DNA of 63,425 bases, taken from NCBI GenBank assembly GCA_964576115.1, contig CAZNUA010000020.1:1-63425 (forward strand). Reading direction: 5' to 3'. Each line of letters opens with the position of its first letter. The stretch's first letter is position 1. The translations under genes and the position numbers were made by a program. This stretch comes from CAYSYY01 sp964576115 [NCBI: uncultured Gemmatimonadota bacterium]. Its GTDB lineage: Bacteria > Blakebacterota > Blakebacteria > Blakebacterales. Below the pieces are notes generated by a model. That model ran no database searches and was not told the origin of the DNA. It saw only the letters and a program-made list of their open reading frames with translations. Positions 26,107 to 36,278 of the stretch are shown piece by piece.

Positions 26107-27618
26107 ATGGCCAAGACAAAACGCACCCGTCGCGTCACCCGCCCCACGGTGGTCTTCGTGGCTTCCGAAGCCTATCCCTACTGCAAGACCGGGGGACTGG
26201 CCGATGTCACCGGGGCTCTCGGCCGCGAGCTGGTCGAGTTGGGCTGCCGGGTTCTGCTCATCCTGCCCAAGTACTACCAGATCCCCGAGGAGATGATCCG
26301 CCCGACCTCACGGGTCATCAGGGTTCCGGTCGGCCACCACCCGGTGCAGGCCCGCATCTGGGAAGGGCGCGCGGTGCGGGGGGTCGAAACGTACCTGCTC
26401 GACATCCCCGCTTTCTATGACCGGGCCTCGCTCTACGGCGAGAAGGGCCAGGATTATGCCGACAACTGCGCCCGCTTCGCGGCCCTGAGCCGGGGCGCGC
26501 TCGAACTGGTCAAAAAACTGCGCATCCGGCCCCACATCATGCACGCCCATGACTGGCAAACCGCCTTGGTGCCCCTGTACCTGAAGAGTCTCTATCGGCG
26601 CGATCCCCACTTCGCCGGCACCCGTTCGGTCTTCACCATTCACAACCTCTCTTACCAGGGGCGCTTCGAACTCGATGCCTTCGCCCAGACCGGTCTGCCG
26701 AAAACCTACCTTTCGCCCCGCTACCTCGAGTACTTCGGGGAACTGCGCCTGCTCAAGGGAGGTCTTGTCGCAGCCGACTGGATCACGACCGTGAGTCCGA
26801 CCTACGAAAAAGAGATCCGGACCGAAGCCTTCGGGTGCGGTCTGGACGGGGTGATCCGCAGCCGGGCTGCCAACCTGACCGGTATCCTGAACGGTATCGA
26901 CGTCACCGAATGGGATCCGACCCGGGACGAGTTGATCCCCGCCCGCTACTCGACTGACGATCTGCACGGCAAGAGTGTGTGCAAGCGGGCCCTGCAGCGC
27001 GAGATGGGTCTGCGTCCCGAAACCGGGCGGCCCCTGATCGGCCTGATGAGCCGGCTGGTGGAACAGAAGGGGATCGCCCAGGCGGTCGCCACCATCCCCT
27101 GGCTGGCCGAGGCGGGTGCTGCTGTCGCCGTGCTGGGAGAGGGCGATCCGGCCTATGAGCTCGAAATCTCCCGGCTGGCTACCCGCTGGCCCGACCGCAT
27201 CGCCATTCGCATCGGCTACAACAACGAGCTGGCCCACCTGATGCAGGCCGGGATCGACTACCTGATCATGCCTTCGATCTTCGAGCCCTGCGGGTTGGTC
27301 CAGATGTATGCCCTGCGGTACGGCTCGATCCCGGTGGTGCGGGGCGTAGGCGGTCTGGCCGACACGGTCACCGATTACACCGCCGAACCAGACCGGGGTA
27401 CCGGTTTTATTTTCCACTCGGCCGCACCCGGTTCGCTACAGGCGGCCGTACACCGGGCCATGAGTGTCTACCGCCACCGGCGGATCTGGCCCGGCCTGCG
27501 CCGGCGGGGCATGCGGCAGGACTTCAGCTGGCGTCCCTCGGCCGAGCGCTACCTCGACCTCTACCGGCAGGTGGTCATGGCCCCCCGCACCCCGATCAAA
27601 CGGAATTCTTCGGACTGA
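26107..27618 (+). CDS. glgA: Glycogen synthase (ADP-glucose:glucan glucosyltransferase, GT5)
   Basis: This 503-residue enzyme elongates alpha-1,4-glucan from ADP-glucose. The KTGGL motif (K27-T-G-G30) binds the sugar nucleotide. Other family motifs are HAHDWQTALVPLY, FTIHNLSYQG and, near the C-terminus, SIFEPCGLVQMYALRYGSIP then VVRGVGGLADTV. The start at ATG 26107 follows GGGGCGGCT; a GTG at 26086 is in frame but less suited. It is convergent with the glgP-malQ-glgB-GH57 operon. Confidence 0.95.
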   Translation: MAKTKRTRRVTRPTVVFVASEAYPYCKTGGLADVTGALGRELVELGCRVLLILPKYYQIPEEMIRPTSRVIRVPVGHHPVQARIWEGRAVRGVETYLLDIPAFYDRASLYGEKGQDYADNCARFAALSRGALELVKKLRIRPHIMHAHDWQTALVPLYLKSLYRRDPHFAGTRSVFTIHNLSYQGRFELDAFAQTGLPKTYLSPRYLEYFGELRLLKGGLVAADWITTVSPTYEKEIRTEAFGCGLDGVIRSRAANLTGILNGIDVTEWDPTRDELIPARYSTDDLHGKSVCKRALQREMGLRPETGRPLIGLMSRLVEQKGIAQAVATIPWLAEAGAAVAVLGEGDPAYELEISRLATRWPDRIAIRIGYNNELAHLMQAGIDYLIMPSIFEPCGLVQMYALRYGSIPVVRGVGGLADTVTDYTAEPDRGTGFIFHSAAPGSLQAAVHRAMSVYRHRRIWPGLRRRGMRQDFSWRPSAERYLDLYRQVVMAPRTPIKRNSSD

Positions 27619-27699
27619 GCCCGCTCGTCGGTCCCGACCCGCGAGCCCGGTTCGAAAATCCCCCTCATCCAGCGGGAAACAAGACGTCTGCGGATGGCA

Positions 27700-29148
27700 T
27701 CACCCGGGAAAGCGGTCGAGGTTGGGGCGCACCCGGCGCTCCCAGATAGTGCGACCCGAGCCCCGTTCGGGATCGTTGCTGATGACCTCATCCAGCAGAC
27801 GCAGGAAGTCTTCCTCCAGATCGGCGCCCAGGTGGGCTGAGGCCAGCTGGATCACCCGTGCGGCGTACTGCAGGATCTGCACCGTCTCGATATCGCCGGG
27901 ATCGTCGAAAAACCAGCCGCAGCTGGTGTACATGAGCATGGCGTAGTGTTCCATCTCGAGCAGAGACAGTCCGGGCCGGGCCAGCTCGGGCTCCAGACCG
28001 GGAGCGGCGTGCTCAGACAGCAGACGACCGACCCTCGCCTCGCCGGGATCGAGAATGAGGTCGATGTAGTCGTCCCTGGCCGCCCACGGATCGGCGAAGA
28101 AGGCTGCCGCCTGTGACTCGAAACGTCCGGCGGTCTCATCCCGCAGCCAGTCCAGAGCCCGGCGCAGGGGCCCCCGCCAGGACTGACTCCAGCCCGGTTC
28201 GCGTCCCCCGGCACAACCGCAGTCGCTGCGCCACCGCTCCACCCCGTGCGGGCAGCTCCAGGAGGTGTTCTCGGCAATCTGTACGTCCCGTTGGGGGGGG
28301 TGGCGCTCGAGCAGGGCGGCATACACCGTGAGCTGGTGATCGGGGCTGGCCTCGATCGCGTCCAGGGCGGCTGCCAGCGCCTCGACCCCGCCCCGCTTGT
28401 GGTGCCCGAAGGTTTCCCCATCGGTGGCCAGGTGGACCAGACAGGGTTCGTCCCCGGCTCCGGCGGGATGTTCGGTCGCGGCCCGTGCCGCGGCGGCGAA
28501 GAGGAAGTCGGTGAAGCGCCCCGGGCTCGAGAGCACGTTCCCGAAGGAGACCTCCCGCCCGAGCCGGTCATCGTAGAAGAAGAGCGCCATCTCCCGTCCC
28601 CCGGGCAGTTGAACCCGGTACGGCACGGTAGTATCGATCCGGGCGGCCCGGGCCTGATGGGGCGCCAGGATCGTGAAACGGATACCCTCTTCGGCCGCGA
28701 TCGCCAGGCTTTCTGCATCCACGGCCGTCTCGGGCAGCCAGAGTCCTTCGGGGGCGCGGCTGTAGCGGTGTGAGAACTCCCGTATGCCCCAGACGATCTG
28801 GGTCCGTTTGTCACGGGTGTTGGCCAGGGGCAGGATCAGGTGGCTGTAGGCCTGGGCGATGGCCGGATCGTGGCCGCCGAAGCGCTCGGCCCCCCTCCGG
28901 TCGGCCTCGACGAGCTGTGCTGCGAGCCCGGGCCGGGCGCGCTCGAGCCAGGCCATCAGGGTCGGACCGACATTGTAGCTCAACCGCGAGTAATTGCCGG
29001 CCGCTGCGTTGGGCTCGTAGCACTCCTCGGCGATACGCTCGTTCCAGTCGTGCCACGGCGCCGCCGAGGGCTGGGTCTCGATCTCTCCCAGCCACGGGTT
29101 CTCGCGGGGTGGCTGGTAGAAGTGGGCGTGGATGCAGAGGTGGATCAT
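27700..29148 (-). CDS. Glycoside hydrolase family 57 protein (alpha-glucan active)
   Basis: This 482-residue protein starts MIHLCIHAHFYQPPRENPWL, the usual opening of GH57 glucan enzymes. It carries RAPEGLWLPETAVDAESLA, where E140 is the probable nucleophile, and VHLATDGETFGHHKRGG, with the likely acid Asp. GH57 enzymes cleave or transfer alpha-glucans. As last gene of the glycogen operon it overlaps glgB by 4 bp. Exact specificity (amylase, transferase or debranching) cannot be read from sequence. Confidence 0.9.
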   Translation of the reverse strand: MIHLCIHAHFYQPPRENPWLGEIETQPSAAPWHDWNERIAEECYEPNAAAGNYSRLSYNVGPTLMAWLERARPGLAAQLVEADRRGAERFGGHDPAIAQAYSHLILPLANTRDKRTQIVWGIREFSHRYSRAPEGLWLPETAVDAESLAIAAEEGIRFTILAPHQARAARIDTTVPYRVQLPGGREMALFFYDDRLGREVSFGNVLSSPGRFTDFLFAAAARAATEHPAGAGDEPCLVHLATDGETFGHHKRGGVEALAAALDAIEASPDHQLTVYAALLERHPPQRDVQIAENTSWSCPHGVERWRSDCGCAGGREPGWSQSWRGPLRRALDWLRDETAGRFESQAAAFFADPWAARDDYIDLILDPGEARVGRLLSEHAAPGLEPELARPGLSLLEMEHYAMLMYTSCGWFFDDPGDIETVQILQYAARVIQLASAHLGADLEEDFLRLLDEVISNDPERGSGRTIWERRVRPNLDRFPG

Positions 29149-31052
29149 CGCAGGATCCGGATCGAGCGCGGGGGTAGATCGAGCACGAGCGAGTCATCGA
29201 ACCGGCCGGCGATCACGGCTTCGGCCTGCCGGCTCGCGGGCCCGTCGGGATCAGAACCGCCAAACCGGGCTTCTTCGCTCGAGAGCAGTTCGGTCCACTC
29301 CCCGCCGTGCGGCAGTCCGAGGCGGTAGCCGCGGTGGGAGCGGGACGAGAAGTTGGCCGCCACCACCACCGGTTCGATTCCCTCGCCTCCCGAGCGGATC
29401 CAGCTCAGCACGCCGCGCTCGGCATCGTCGGCCACGATCCACTCCAGGCCGTCGGCCTCGCAGTCGCGCCGGTAGAGAGCCGGTTCGTCCCGGTAGACCC
29501 GGCCCAGAGCGGTTATCCATTCCCGGATACCGGCGTGGCGGGGCTCCTCGAGCAGCTCCCAGGGCAGCTCGGCGTCGTGGTTCCACTCGTTTTCGGGAGC
29601 CAGCTCGCTACCCATGAAAAGCAGCTTCTTGCCCGGCAGGGTGTACAGGTATCCCAGCAGCAGGCGCAGGTCGGCGAACCGCTCGGCCTCCGAACCCTGC
29701 ATCCTGCCCAGCAGCGAGCCTTTGCCGTAGACTACCTCGTCGTGCGAGAGGGGCAGGACGTAGTTCTCGCCGGCGGCGTACAGGCTCCGGAAGGTGAGTT
29801 CGTTGTAGTGAGCGGGGCGTGACTCGACCGGGCGGGTGAAGTACGCCAGGGTGTCGTTCATCCAGCCCATGTCCCATTTGAAGCCGAAACCCAGCCCCCC
29901 GCTCCAGACGGGACGAGAAACACCCGGCCAGGCGGTCGATTCCTCGGCGATGGTCATGGTGTCGGGGAACTCGCGGTACACCGTCTCGTTGAGCAGCTGG
30001 ATGAATTCCACCGCCTCGAGATTCTCGTTGCCCCCCTCGGGATTGGGTTCCCATTCCCCCTCGCCGCGGCTGTAATCGAGATAGAGCATCGAAGCCACGG
30101 CGTCGACCCGTAGAGCGTCGATGTGGTAGCGGTCGAGCCAGAACGCCGCGCTCGAGAGCAGGAAGGAACGCACCTCGGGCCGGCCGTAATCGAAGATCAG
30201 ACTGGTCCAGTCGGGGTGATACCCGCGGCGCGGGTCGGGATGCTCGTAGAGAGCCTGACCGTCGAAACGGGCCAGGGCGTAGTCGTCGGCCGGAAAGTGC
30301 GAGGGCACCCAGTCTAGGACGACCCCGATCCCGGCCCGATGAAGCTCGTCCACCAGGTACGCGAAATCCTCCGGCGGACCGTGGCGGGCGGTGGGTGCGA
30401 AGTAGGCGGTGCACTGATAGCCCCACGAACCGTAAAAGGGGTGTTCTGCGATCGGCAGGAACTCGACGTGGGTGAAACCGAGGGCACGCACGTGCTCGAC
30501 CAGAAGAGGGGCCAGCTCGCGCCAGCTCAGGAAGCCGCCATCGGGAGCGCGCCGCCACGAACCGGGATGCACCTCGTAGATCGCGATCGGGGCGTCGCGG
30601 GTGTTGCGCTGAGCCCGCCCGGCCATCCACTCGGCGTCGCGCCACTCGTACCCGGCGGCTGCAATCACCGATGCCGAACCGGGGGGTTCCTCGGCCGCCC
30701 GGGCGAAGGGATCGGCTTTTTCGCGCTTTCCCCCACGGCGCCCGGTCCGGAGGTGGTACTTGTAGAGATCCCCCGGTCCGGCTCCGGCTACCCAGCCCTC
30801 CCAGATGTCCGTCCCCCGCCGCCGGTTCAGCGGAGCGCGCCGGGAGTCCCAGTCATTGAAACTGCCCATGACCCCGACCCGCCTGGCCCGCGGAGCCCAG
30901 AGCGCGAAGCGGGTGCCGGGCTCACCCCCGGGACCGGGTGCGAGGTGAGCCCCGAGCAGTTCGTAAAGCCGGGCGTGGCGACCGGCACGAAAAACCCTGA
31001 GATCCTCGGCGGTAATGGGTGAGGCGTTTCTGTCCCGGGAAGCCGAACTCAT
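29145..31052 (-). CDS. glgB: 1,4-alpha-glucan branching enzyme (GH13)
   Basis: This 635-residue enzyme introduces alpha-1,6 branches into glycogen. An N-terminal CBM48 domain (FALWAPRARRVGVMGSFNDW) is followed by the GH13 barrel. The barrel has LPIAEHPFYGSWGYQCTAYF, DALRVDAVASMLYLDYSR (nucleophile Asp) and MTIAEESTAWPGVS (acid/base Glu). The HDEVVYGKGSLL segment (LSHDEVVYGKGSL) is a branching-enzyme signature. It is somewhat shorter than enzymes with an extra N-terminal module. It lies between malQ (6-bp gap) and GH57 (4-bp overlap), both co-directional. Confidence 0.96.
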   Translation of the reverse strand: MSSASRDRNASPITAEDLRVFRAGRHARLYELLGAHLAPGPGGEPGTRFALWAPRARRVGVMGSFNDWDSRRAPLNRRRGTDIWEGWVAGAGPGDLYKYHLRTGRRGGKREKADPFARAAEEPPGSASVIAAAGYEWRDAEWMAGRAQRNTRDAPIAIYEVHPGSWRRAPDGGFLSWRELAPLLVEHVRALGFTHVEFLPIAEHPFYGSWGYQCTAYFAPTARHGPPEDFAYLVDELHRAGIGVVLDWVPSHFPADDYALARFDGQALYEHPDPRRGYHPDWTSLIFDYGRPEVRSFLLSSAAFWLDRYHIDALRVDAVASMLYLDYSRGEGEWEPNPEGGNENLEAVEFIQLLNETVYREFPDTMTIAEESTAWPGVSRPVWSGGLGFGFKWDMGWMNDTLAYFTRPVESRPAHYNELTFRSLYAAGENYVLPLSHDEVVYGKGSLLGRMQGSEAERFADLRLLLGYLYTLPGKKLLFMGSELAPENEWNHDAELPWELLEEPRHAGIREWITALGRVYRDEPALYRRDCEADGLEWIVADDAERGVLSWIRSGGEGIEPVVVAANFSSRSHRGYRLGLPHGGEWTELLSSEEARFGGSDPDGPASRQAEAVIAGRFDDSLVLDLPPRSIRILR

Positions 31053-31058
31053 GACCGA

Positions 31059-33374
31059 TCAGTTCTTCCCTTTCTGCTTCGGCTTGTTTTTCTGCGATTG
31101 CTTTATCGCCCCGTTCGACTGCTTCGTCTTCGGGCGATCGCCTGGTTGCGGCGTCATCTTTTCCCCGCGCCGCAGGACATCGATCTCACCGAGTACCGTA
31201 CACACCTCGGGCAGGGTCGTGAACTCCTCGAAGCTGTAGCTGCTCCGACGGCGCCAGTTGGGCAGCTCCGGACCCGTTCCGGGCACGTTCTGCGACCGCC
31301 GCTCGAGCCAGAGATCCTCGAGGGAGACCATCATCAGCCTGGCTTTCGATCCGGCCAGCCAGCGCTGGCAGGCCTGCATGACGGCTGCGAGTCGTTTCTC
31401 GCCCTGTCCGAGCAGAACCTCGCTGTCGAGCAGGCCCTCCTTCCTGAGCCAGAGTTCGAGTGTTTCCCGGGCGGCGGCCCGCGCGCGGGTGATCTCGAGA
31501 GCTGCGGTCTCATCGAGGTGGCCGAGGTCGGCCAGCCGGCCGGTATCCTCGTCGTGCCAGAAGGCCGCGAAAGAGGGCATGTCGTGGGTATTCAGGGCCG
31601 CCAGGGAAACCGGTTCGGGCTCGGGCAGCGCCCGTTCGGAATCGGAGCCCAGCTCGCTCTGGACAATGTACATCCGGTGCAGTCCGTGACGCCGCATGCG
31701 GGTGCGAACCGAGCGCGGCACCGTGCCCAGGTCCTCACCCACAATCCCGGCTCCGGCCCGGTCGGCTTCGAGGAGCAGGAGCGCGGACAGCTCGTCGGCC
31801 CGGTTCTTGACATAGGCTCCGTCGGTGGCCGGGTACCCCTCCGGGATCCAGTAGAGACGGGTGAGCCCCATGATATGGTCGAAGCGTAACAGCGGAGCGT
31901 AGCGCAGGTGAGTGCGCAGGGCCGAACGGGTATAGCCGTACCCGTCAGCCCGTTCGCGTTCCGGTACGAGCGGGGGGAACCCCCAGTTCTGTCCCTGCCG
32001 GAAGAAGGTGTCGGGCGGAGCTCCGACCCCGATCCCATCCGCGAAGAGGTCGCGATAGCGCCAGACATCGAAGCTGTCGGGGGGCACACCGACGGGATAA
32101 TCGAGGTAGAGGGCGGCTCCGGCTGCGGTTCCGGCTGCAGCCAGGTTCTCGAGCTGGCCGGCCAGCCGGTACTGCACATAGAGATGGTAGCGGTATGCTT
32201 TGTCAGGTACGTCACGGTTCGGAATTTCGCCGGCGGCCGCCTCGGCCGGCCAGTTCGGCCACGGCCGGCCGTAGCCTTCGGCGGCAGCCCGGAAGCGGGC
32301 GTAGTCGTCGGCCCCGGGCAGGAAGGCGGCCCGGCGCTCCGCGGGCCCGGTGTCAAAGAAGCAGTCCGCCATGAGTTCGAGCACATGACGCTTGAGGGCC
32401 ATGACCTCGCCCTGGTGGGGTGCCTCGTGGGCGGAGAGTTTTGCGAGCTCCTGGGTAAAGGCGGTCGAAGACATCAGTTCCCTGGCCGTGAGGCAGAGAT
32501 CGAGTTCGGGCAGGCGGCGCAGGTCGAGATAGACCTCGTTGAAAAACAGTCGGCTGGCCGGGGCATAGGGAGCGGGTGTCTCGTGCGGGGCGTGACAGGC
32601 AGCCAGCAGGGGCAGAGTGCCGACGAAAGAACCGCCGAGCGCGGCGGTCCACTCGAGCAGGCGCTCCAGGTCGCCGAGGTCGCCGATCCCCACACTCTCG
32701 TGCGAGTGCAGGGAATAGAGCGGCATGAAAACTCCCCAGCGGCTATCGGTGTCAGCCCCACGCTCCTTTCTGCCGCCGGGTACCAGAAGGGATTCCAGAC
32801 GTTCGGGGGCAACGATCACCAGTGACTCTGCCTGCCGTCCGGCATGTTCGATCCGCAACCGGTAGTATCCGGTTTCGAGCCCCTCGGGCAGGCCGAAAGC
32901 GACCGCCGCGATCCGGCGCCGCCCGAGCCGGGTCGTGCCTAGAGAACGCAGTGCCGACGGAGCACCGTCCCACTCCAGGCACAGATCCCGATCCCTCACC
33001 GCCCGATCCGCCGCCTGTTCTTCGGCTTCCTGTCCCGTCTCCGCTCGTGTTTGCGCCTCCGGTTCCCGGCTCAGGGTGACCCGCATGAGCTGCTCGGCCT
33101 CGGACGGATCGAAACGTATCACCGCTGCCGCCTGGCGCCCTCGCCAGGCCACCGTGACCGGTTCGCAGAACCGGGCAACGATTTCTTCGATCCGGTTTCC
33201 GATCGCGGCAGGCACATCGTCCAAACCCTCTACCGGCGCCCCGAGTGCCCGCATGATCGCCAGGGTGGCTTCGGGCGAGGTGCGGTGGTGAGTGCCGAAG
33301 ACGTCGTACCAGGCCGTCCGAACCCCGTAGAGATGGGCGAGCCGGAGCAGATCGTCGCGGGGGGTCTCGGACAT
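31059..33374 (-). CDS. malQ: 4-alpha-glucanotransferase (amylomaltase, GH77)
   Basis: This 771-residue enzyme transfers maltooligosaccharide segments. The start MSETPRDDLLRLAHLYGVRT lies 7 bp after the glgP stop, while a longer frame reaches back into glgP. GH77 motifs are RFDHIMGLTRLYWIPEG (nucleophile Asp), GIVGEDLGTVPRSV (acid/base Glu) and LNTHDMPSFAAFW. An N-terminal ~230-residue extension precedes the catalytic domain, as in long MalQ forms. The C-terminus has an unusual Lys/Gln-rich tail (KTKQSNGAIKQSQKNKPKQK). Second gene of the glycogen operon. Confidence 0.94.
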   Translation of the reverse strand: MSETPRDDLLRLAHLYGVRTAWYDVFGTHHRTSPEATLAIMRALGAPVEGLDDVPAAIGNRIEEIVARFCEPVTVAWRGRQAAAVIRFDPSEAEQLMRVTLSREPEAQTRAETGQEAEEQAADRAVRDRDLCLEWDGAPSALRSLGTTRLGRRRIAAVAFGLPEGLETGYYRLRIEHAGRQAESLVIVAPERLESLLVPGGRKERGADTDSRWGVFMPLYSLHSHESVGIGDLGDLERLLEWTAALGGSFVGTLPLLAACHAPHETPAPYAPASRLFFNEVYLDLRRLPELDLCLTARELMSSTAFTQELAKLSAHEAPHQGEVMALKRHVLELMADCFFDTGPAERRAAFLPGADDYARFRAAAEGYGRPWPNWPAEAAAGEIPNRDVPDKAYRYHLYVQYRLAGQLENLAAAGTAAGAALYLDYPVGVPPDSFDVWRYRDLFADGIGVGAPPDTFFRQGQNWGFPPLVPERERADGYGYTRSALRTHLRYAPLLRFDHIMGLTRLYWIPEGYPATDGAYVKNRADELSALLLLEADRAGAGIVGEDLGTVPRSVRTRMRRHGLHRMYIVQSELGSDSERALPEPEPVSLAALNTHDMPSFAAFWHDEDTGRLADLGHLDETAALEITRARAAARETLELWLRKEGLLDSEVLLGQGEKRLAAVMQACQRWLAGSKARLMMVSLEDLWLERRSQNVPGTGPELPNWRRRSSYSFEEFTTLPEVCTVLGEIDVLRRGEKMTPQPGDRPKTKQSNGAIKQSQKNKPKQKGKN

Positions 33375-33381
33375 GCCCGTC

Positions 33382-35535
33382 TCAGGCGGTCGAGGCCGGA
33401 TCGTAGTAGCGTTCGACGTAATCGGTGAGCATCCGGCGGGCACTGAAATCGGCCCCGGCGGTGCGGACGGCCTCTTTCATGACCTCGACCCAGCTCTCCG
33501 GCACACCCCGCTCGTTCCGGTCGTAGTAGAGGGGAATGATGGTCGTTTCCAGAATATCGTACAGCGCCTCGGCATCGGCGGTATCCTGCTCAGCGGCCGC
33601 GGGCGAATGCTCCTCGATGAATTCCTCCAGGGTCGGCTCGCTGCCGATCGGCCAGCCGTTGCCGCCATGGTAACCCTCGAGCCACCAGCCATCGAGAGTG
33701 GACAGGTTCGGCACGCCGTTCAGAGCCGCTTTCTGACCGCTGGTACCGCTGGCTTCCATCGGCGGGCGGGGATTGTTGAGCCACAGATCTACCCCGCTCA
33801 CGAGGTAGTGGGCCAGGTGCAGATCGTAGTCCTCGGCAAACGCGATCCGTCCGGCCAGGGCGGGATCCAGAGCCAGTTCGTACACCTGACGAATCAAAGC
33901 CTGCCCGTGCTCGTCGCGGGGGTGAGCCTTGCCGGCGAAGATCATCTGCACCGGCCGGTCGATATCGAGCATGAGCCGGCGCAGACGCCCGATATCGCTG
34001 AAAATCAGATTGGCCCTCTTGTAGGTGGCGAAGCGCCGGGCGAATCCGATCGTCAGGACGTCGGGATCGAGCAGCACGCCGGCCGAAACCACCTGAACCG
34101 CCGCCAGGTCGCCCTCCATCCAGGCACTGCGAACCCGCTCGCGCAGGATGATCTGCAGGCGGGTTTTTCGCTCGAGGTGAGCCTGCCACACCTCTTCGGC
34201 GGGGATGTCGAGAACCAGGTCCCAGAGGGTGCGTTCGTGGTGGCGTCCGATCCAGCCTGAGCCCAGGTGACGATTGAAAAGCCGCCTGAAGGGGGGCGTG
34301 AGCCAGGTGGGTACGTGCACCCCGTTGGTGACGTGTTCGATCGGCACCTCGGTTTCATCCCGATCGGGCCAGAGGCCCTGCCACATCCGTCGAGCCACCT
34401 CGCCATGCCGGCGGCTGACCCCGTTACAGCGTCCCGTTGTGCGCAGGGCCAGGGCCGCCATGCTGAACAGGCGTCCGTCATGGCCGGGTTCGGCGGCCAG
34501 TGCGAAGACCTCGTCGGGATCCATGCCGGCGTGATCCATGAAGTAACCGAGGGCTGCGAGAGCCAGTTCGCGGTCGAAGCGGTCGTGCCCGGCCGCCACG
34601 GGGGTGTGGGTGGTAAAGAGCGCATTGTGCTGCAGCTGCTGCACAGCCGAGGAAAAAGAGAGCCCCTGTTCGATCATCTCATACAATCGTTCGAGCGAGA
34701 GGAAAGCCGTGTGTCCCTCGTTCAGGTGCCAGTACGAGGGCTCGATTCCGAGCGCGCGCAGCACCCGCACCCCGCCGATCCCGAGGATCATCTCCTGCCG
34801 GATGCGCATCCGGTCGTCACCCGAATACAGCTGGGCCGTCAATTCCCGATCTTCTGCGCTGTTGCCGTTGACATCGGTATCGAGCAGGTAGACCGGCACG
34901 CACCCCAGGTCGATCCGCCAGGCCCCGACATGCACCAGGCGGTCCTCGACCCTGATCATGGCCAGATGCTCGTCGCCGTTGCCGGGGTTGACCCAGCAGA
35001 GTGGCAGCGAATCGGGACCAAAGGTTTCGGCGATGGCTTGCTGCGAACCATCGGCGCGCAGGCGCTGATGGAAGTACCCCTTCTGGTAGAGCAGTCCCAC
35101 CCCGACCAGGGGAACCCCCAGGTCGCTCGCTTCCCGGCAGTGATCGCCGGCCAGCACCCCCAGGCCCCCCGAATACATCGGCACGGAAGCGTGCAGGCCG
35201 AACTCGGCACAGAAGTACGCCACCGGGTTGTCGGGGCTCAGATCGCCCGTGAAGGGGGACCGCCGGTGCGGCCCGGTCAGGTTCTCATCGAAACGAGCCA
35301 TGAGATCGTCGAAACGGCGCAGAAAGGTGGCACTACCTGATACATCTTCGAGCCGCTCCGGTTCGACCTGGCGCAGCAGAGCCACCGGGTTGTAGTCGGT
35401 GTTGCGCCAGAGCAGCGGATCGATCAATCGGAAGAGCTCGCTCGCCGAGGCGTGCCAGCTCCACCACAGGTTGTGGGCCAGTTCCCAGAGCCGGCTCAGC
35501 CGCTCGGGCAGATGGTCGGGAGGCGTTGTCAGCAT
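33382..35535 (-). CDS. glgP: Alpha-glucan phosphorylase (GT35)
   Basis: This 717-residue phosphorylase releases glucose-1-phosphate from glycogen ends. ATG 35535 is preferred over an in-frame start at 35601, because the product then opens LTTPPDHLPERLSRLWELAH, as in the shorter GlgP family. The PLP-binding region reads EASGTSGQKAALNGVPNLST; many relatives have Met where this has Gln before the Lys. Other motifs are LNEGHTAFLSLERLYE, THTPVAAGHDRFD and FARRFATYKRANL. It is first in the operon glgP-malQ-glgB-GH57. A GC hairpin lies 40 bp upstream of the start. Confidence 0.95.
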   Translation of the reverse strand: MLTTPPDHLPERLSRLWELAHNLWWSWHASASELFRLIDPLLWRNTDYNPVALLRQVEPERLEDVSGSATFLRRFDDLMARFDENLTGPHRRSPFTGDLSPDNPVAYFCAEFGLHASVPMYSGGLGVLAGDHCREASDLGVPLVGVGLLYQKGYFHQRLRADGSQQAIAETFGPDSLPLCWVNPGNGDEHLAMIRVEDRLVHVGAWRIDLGCVPVYLLDTDVNGNSAEDRELTAQLYSGDDRMRIRQEMILGIGGVRVLRALGIEPSYWHLNEGHTAFLSLERLYEMIEQGLSFSSAVQQLQHNALFTTHTPVAAGHDRFDRELALAALGYFMDHAGMDPDEVFALAAEPGHDGRLFSMAALALRTTGRCNGVSRRHGEVARRMWQGLWPDRDETEVPIEHVTNGVHVPTWLTPPFRRLFNRHLGSGWIGRHHERTLWDLVLDIPAEEVWQAHLERKTRLQIILRERVRSAWMEGDLAAVQVVSAGVLLDPDVLTIGFARRFATYKRANLIFSDIGRLRRLMLDIDRPVQMIFAGKAHPRDEHGQALIRQVYELALDPALAGRIAFAEDYDLHLAHYLVSGVDLWLNNPRPPMEASGTSGQKAALNGVPNLSTLDGWWLEGYHGGNGWPIGSEPTLEEFIEEHSPAAAEQDTADAEALYDILETTIIPLYYDRNERGVPESWVEVMKEAVRTAGADFSARRMLTDYVERYYDPASTA

Positions 35536-35574
35536 TGCAGGCACATCCTCATGACGACGGAGATCATCATCCCC

Positions 35575-35594
35575 GGACCGGTGCAGACCGGTCC
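35575..35594. promoter_or_regulatory. Perfect hairpin in the glgP upstream region
   Basis: GGACCGGT and ACCGGTCC are inverted around GCAG. The site lies 40 bp upstream of the glgP start, in a 316-bp divergent spacer shared with ridA (35536-35851). It could be an operator or a leader hairpin. No T-tract follows, so a terminator is unlikely. The rest of the spacer holds no recognised gene. Confidence 0.4.
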
Positions 35595-35851
35595 ACAACA
35601 TTCGGCACTGACAGATTCTACATATATCACCTGCGGGCCCGACAGATCGTCCTCCGGACCGGAGAAGGTGAGTATGCTGTTCGGGATGTGCTCCAGTTTC
35701 ACCTCGTTTTGCTTTATGATATACCCTGTTCCCGCCAGGGTTGCGAGCGAACCTGTACCGCGCCGCGAAGCAGACCCGCCGGTAACAAGATCGATTCCGG
35801 TATGATCACGAGTGGGCTGAGAGATATGATCAGCTGAGGGAGGCAATGAGT

Positions 35852-36244
35852 ATGAGCGACCTGGAACCGATCTTCACCCCCGAGGCGCCCCCTCCCGGTG
35901 GGCACTATTCGCAAGCCGTCGTTCACAACGGTCTGGTCTGGATCTCGGGACTCCTGCCCGTCGATCCCACGACGGGCGAGCGGAAATACGGTGAGGTCGA
36001 GGAGCAGATGAACCGGATCCTGAACAATCTCGAGGACATCCTTCTCATCGCCGGTTCAGTTCCCGACCGGGTTTTGCGCACGACCGTCTATGTGACCGAT
36101 GTCGAGCTATGGGACCGGGTCAATGCCGTCTACGCCGCCTATTTCGGAGACCACCGTCCGGCCCGTACGGTCGTTCCGGTGCCCGAGCTGCACTACGGCT
36201 TCGCGATCGAGATGGACGCCGTGGCGGCGGTCTCGCCGACCTGA
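35852..36244 (+). CDS. RidA/YjgF/UK114-family protein
   Basis: This 130-residue protein has the RidA pattern: PGGHYSQAVVHNGLVWISGL, then EQMNRILNNLEDILLIAG, RVLRTTVYVTDVELWDRVNA and RPARTVVPVPELHYGFAIEM. RidA proteins hydrolyse reactive enamine/imine intermediates. The catalytic Arg corresponds to that in RPARTVVPV, and the conserved C-terminal Glu is in AIEM. ATG 35852 is chosen over 35846 because GAGGGAGG is 8 rather than 2 bases upstream. Confidence 0.93.
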   Translation: MSDLEPIFTPEAPPPGGHYSQAVVHNGLVWISGLLPVDPTTGERKYGEVEEQMNRILNNLEDILLIAGSVPDRVLRTTVYVTDVELWDRVNAVYAAYFGDHRPARTVVPVPELHYGFAIEMDAVAAVSPT

Positions 36245-36278
36245 TCAGGTATCACCGCAGAGCCGAAGTGTCCCTTGG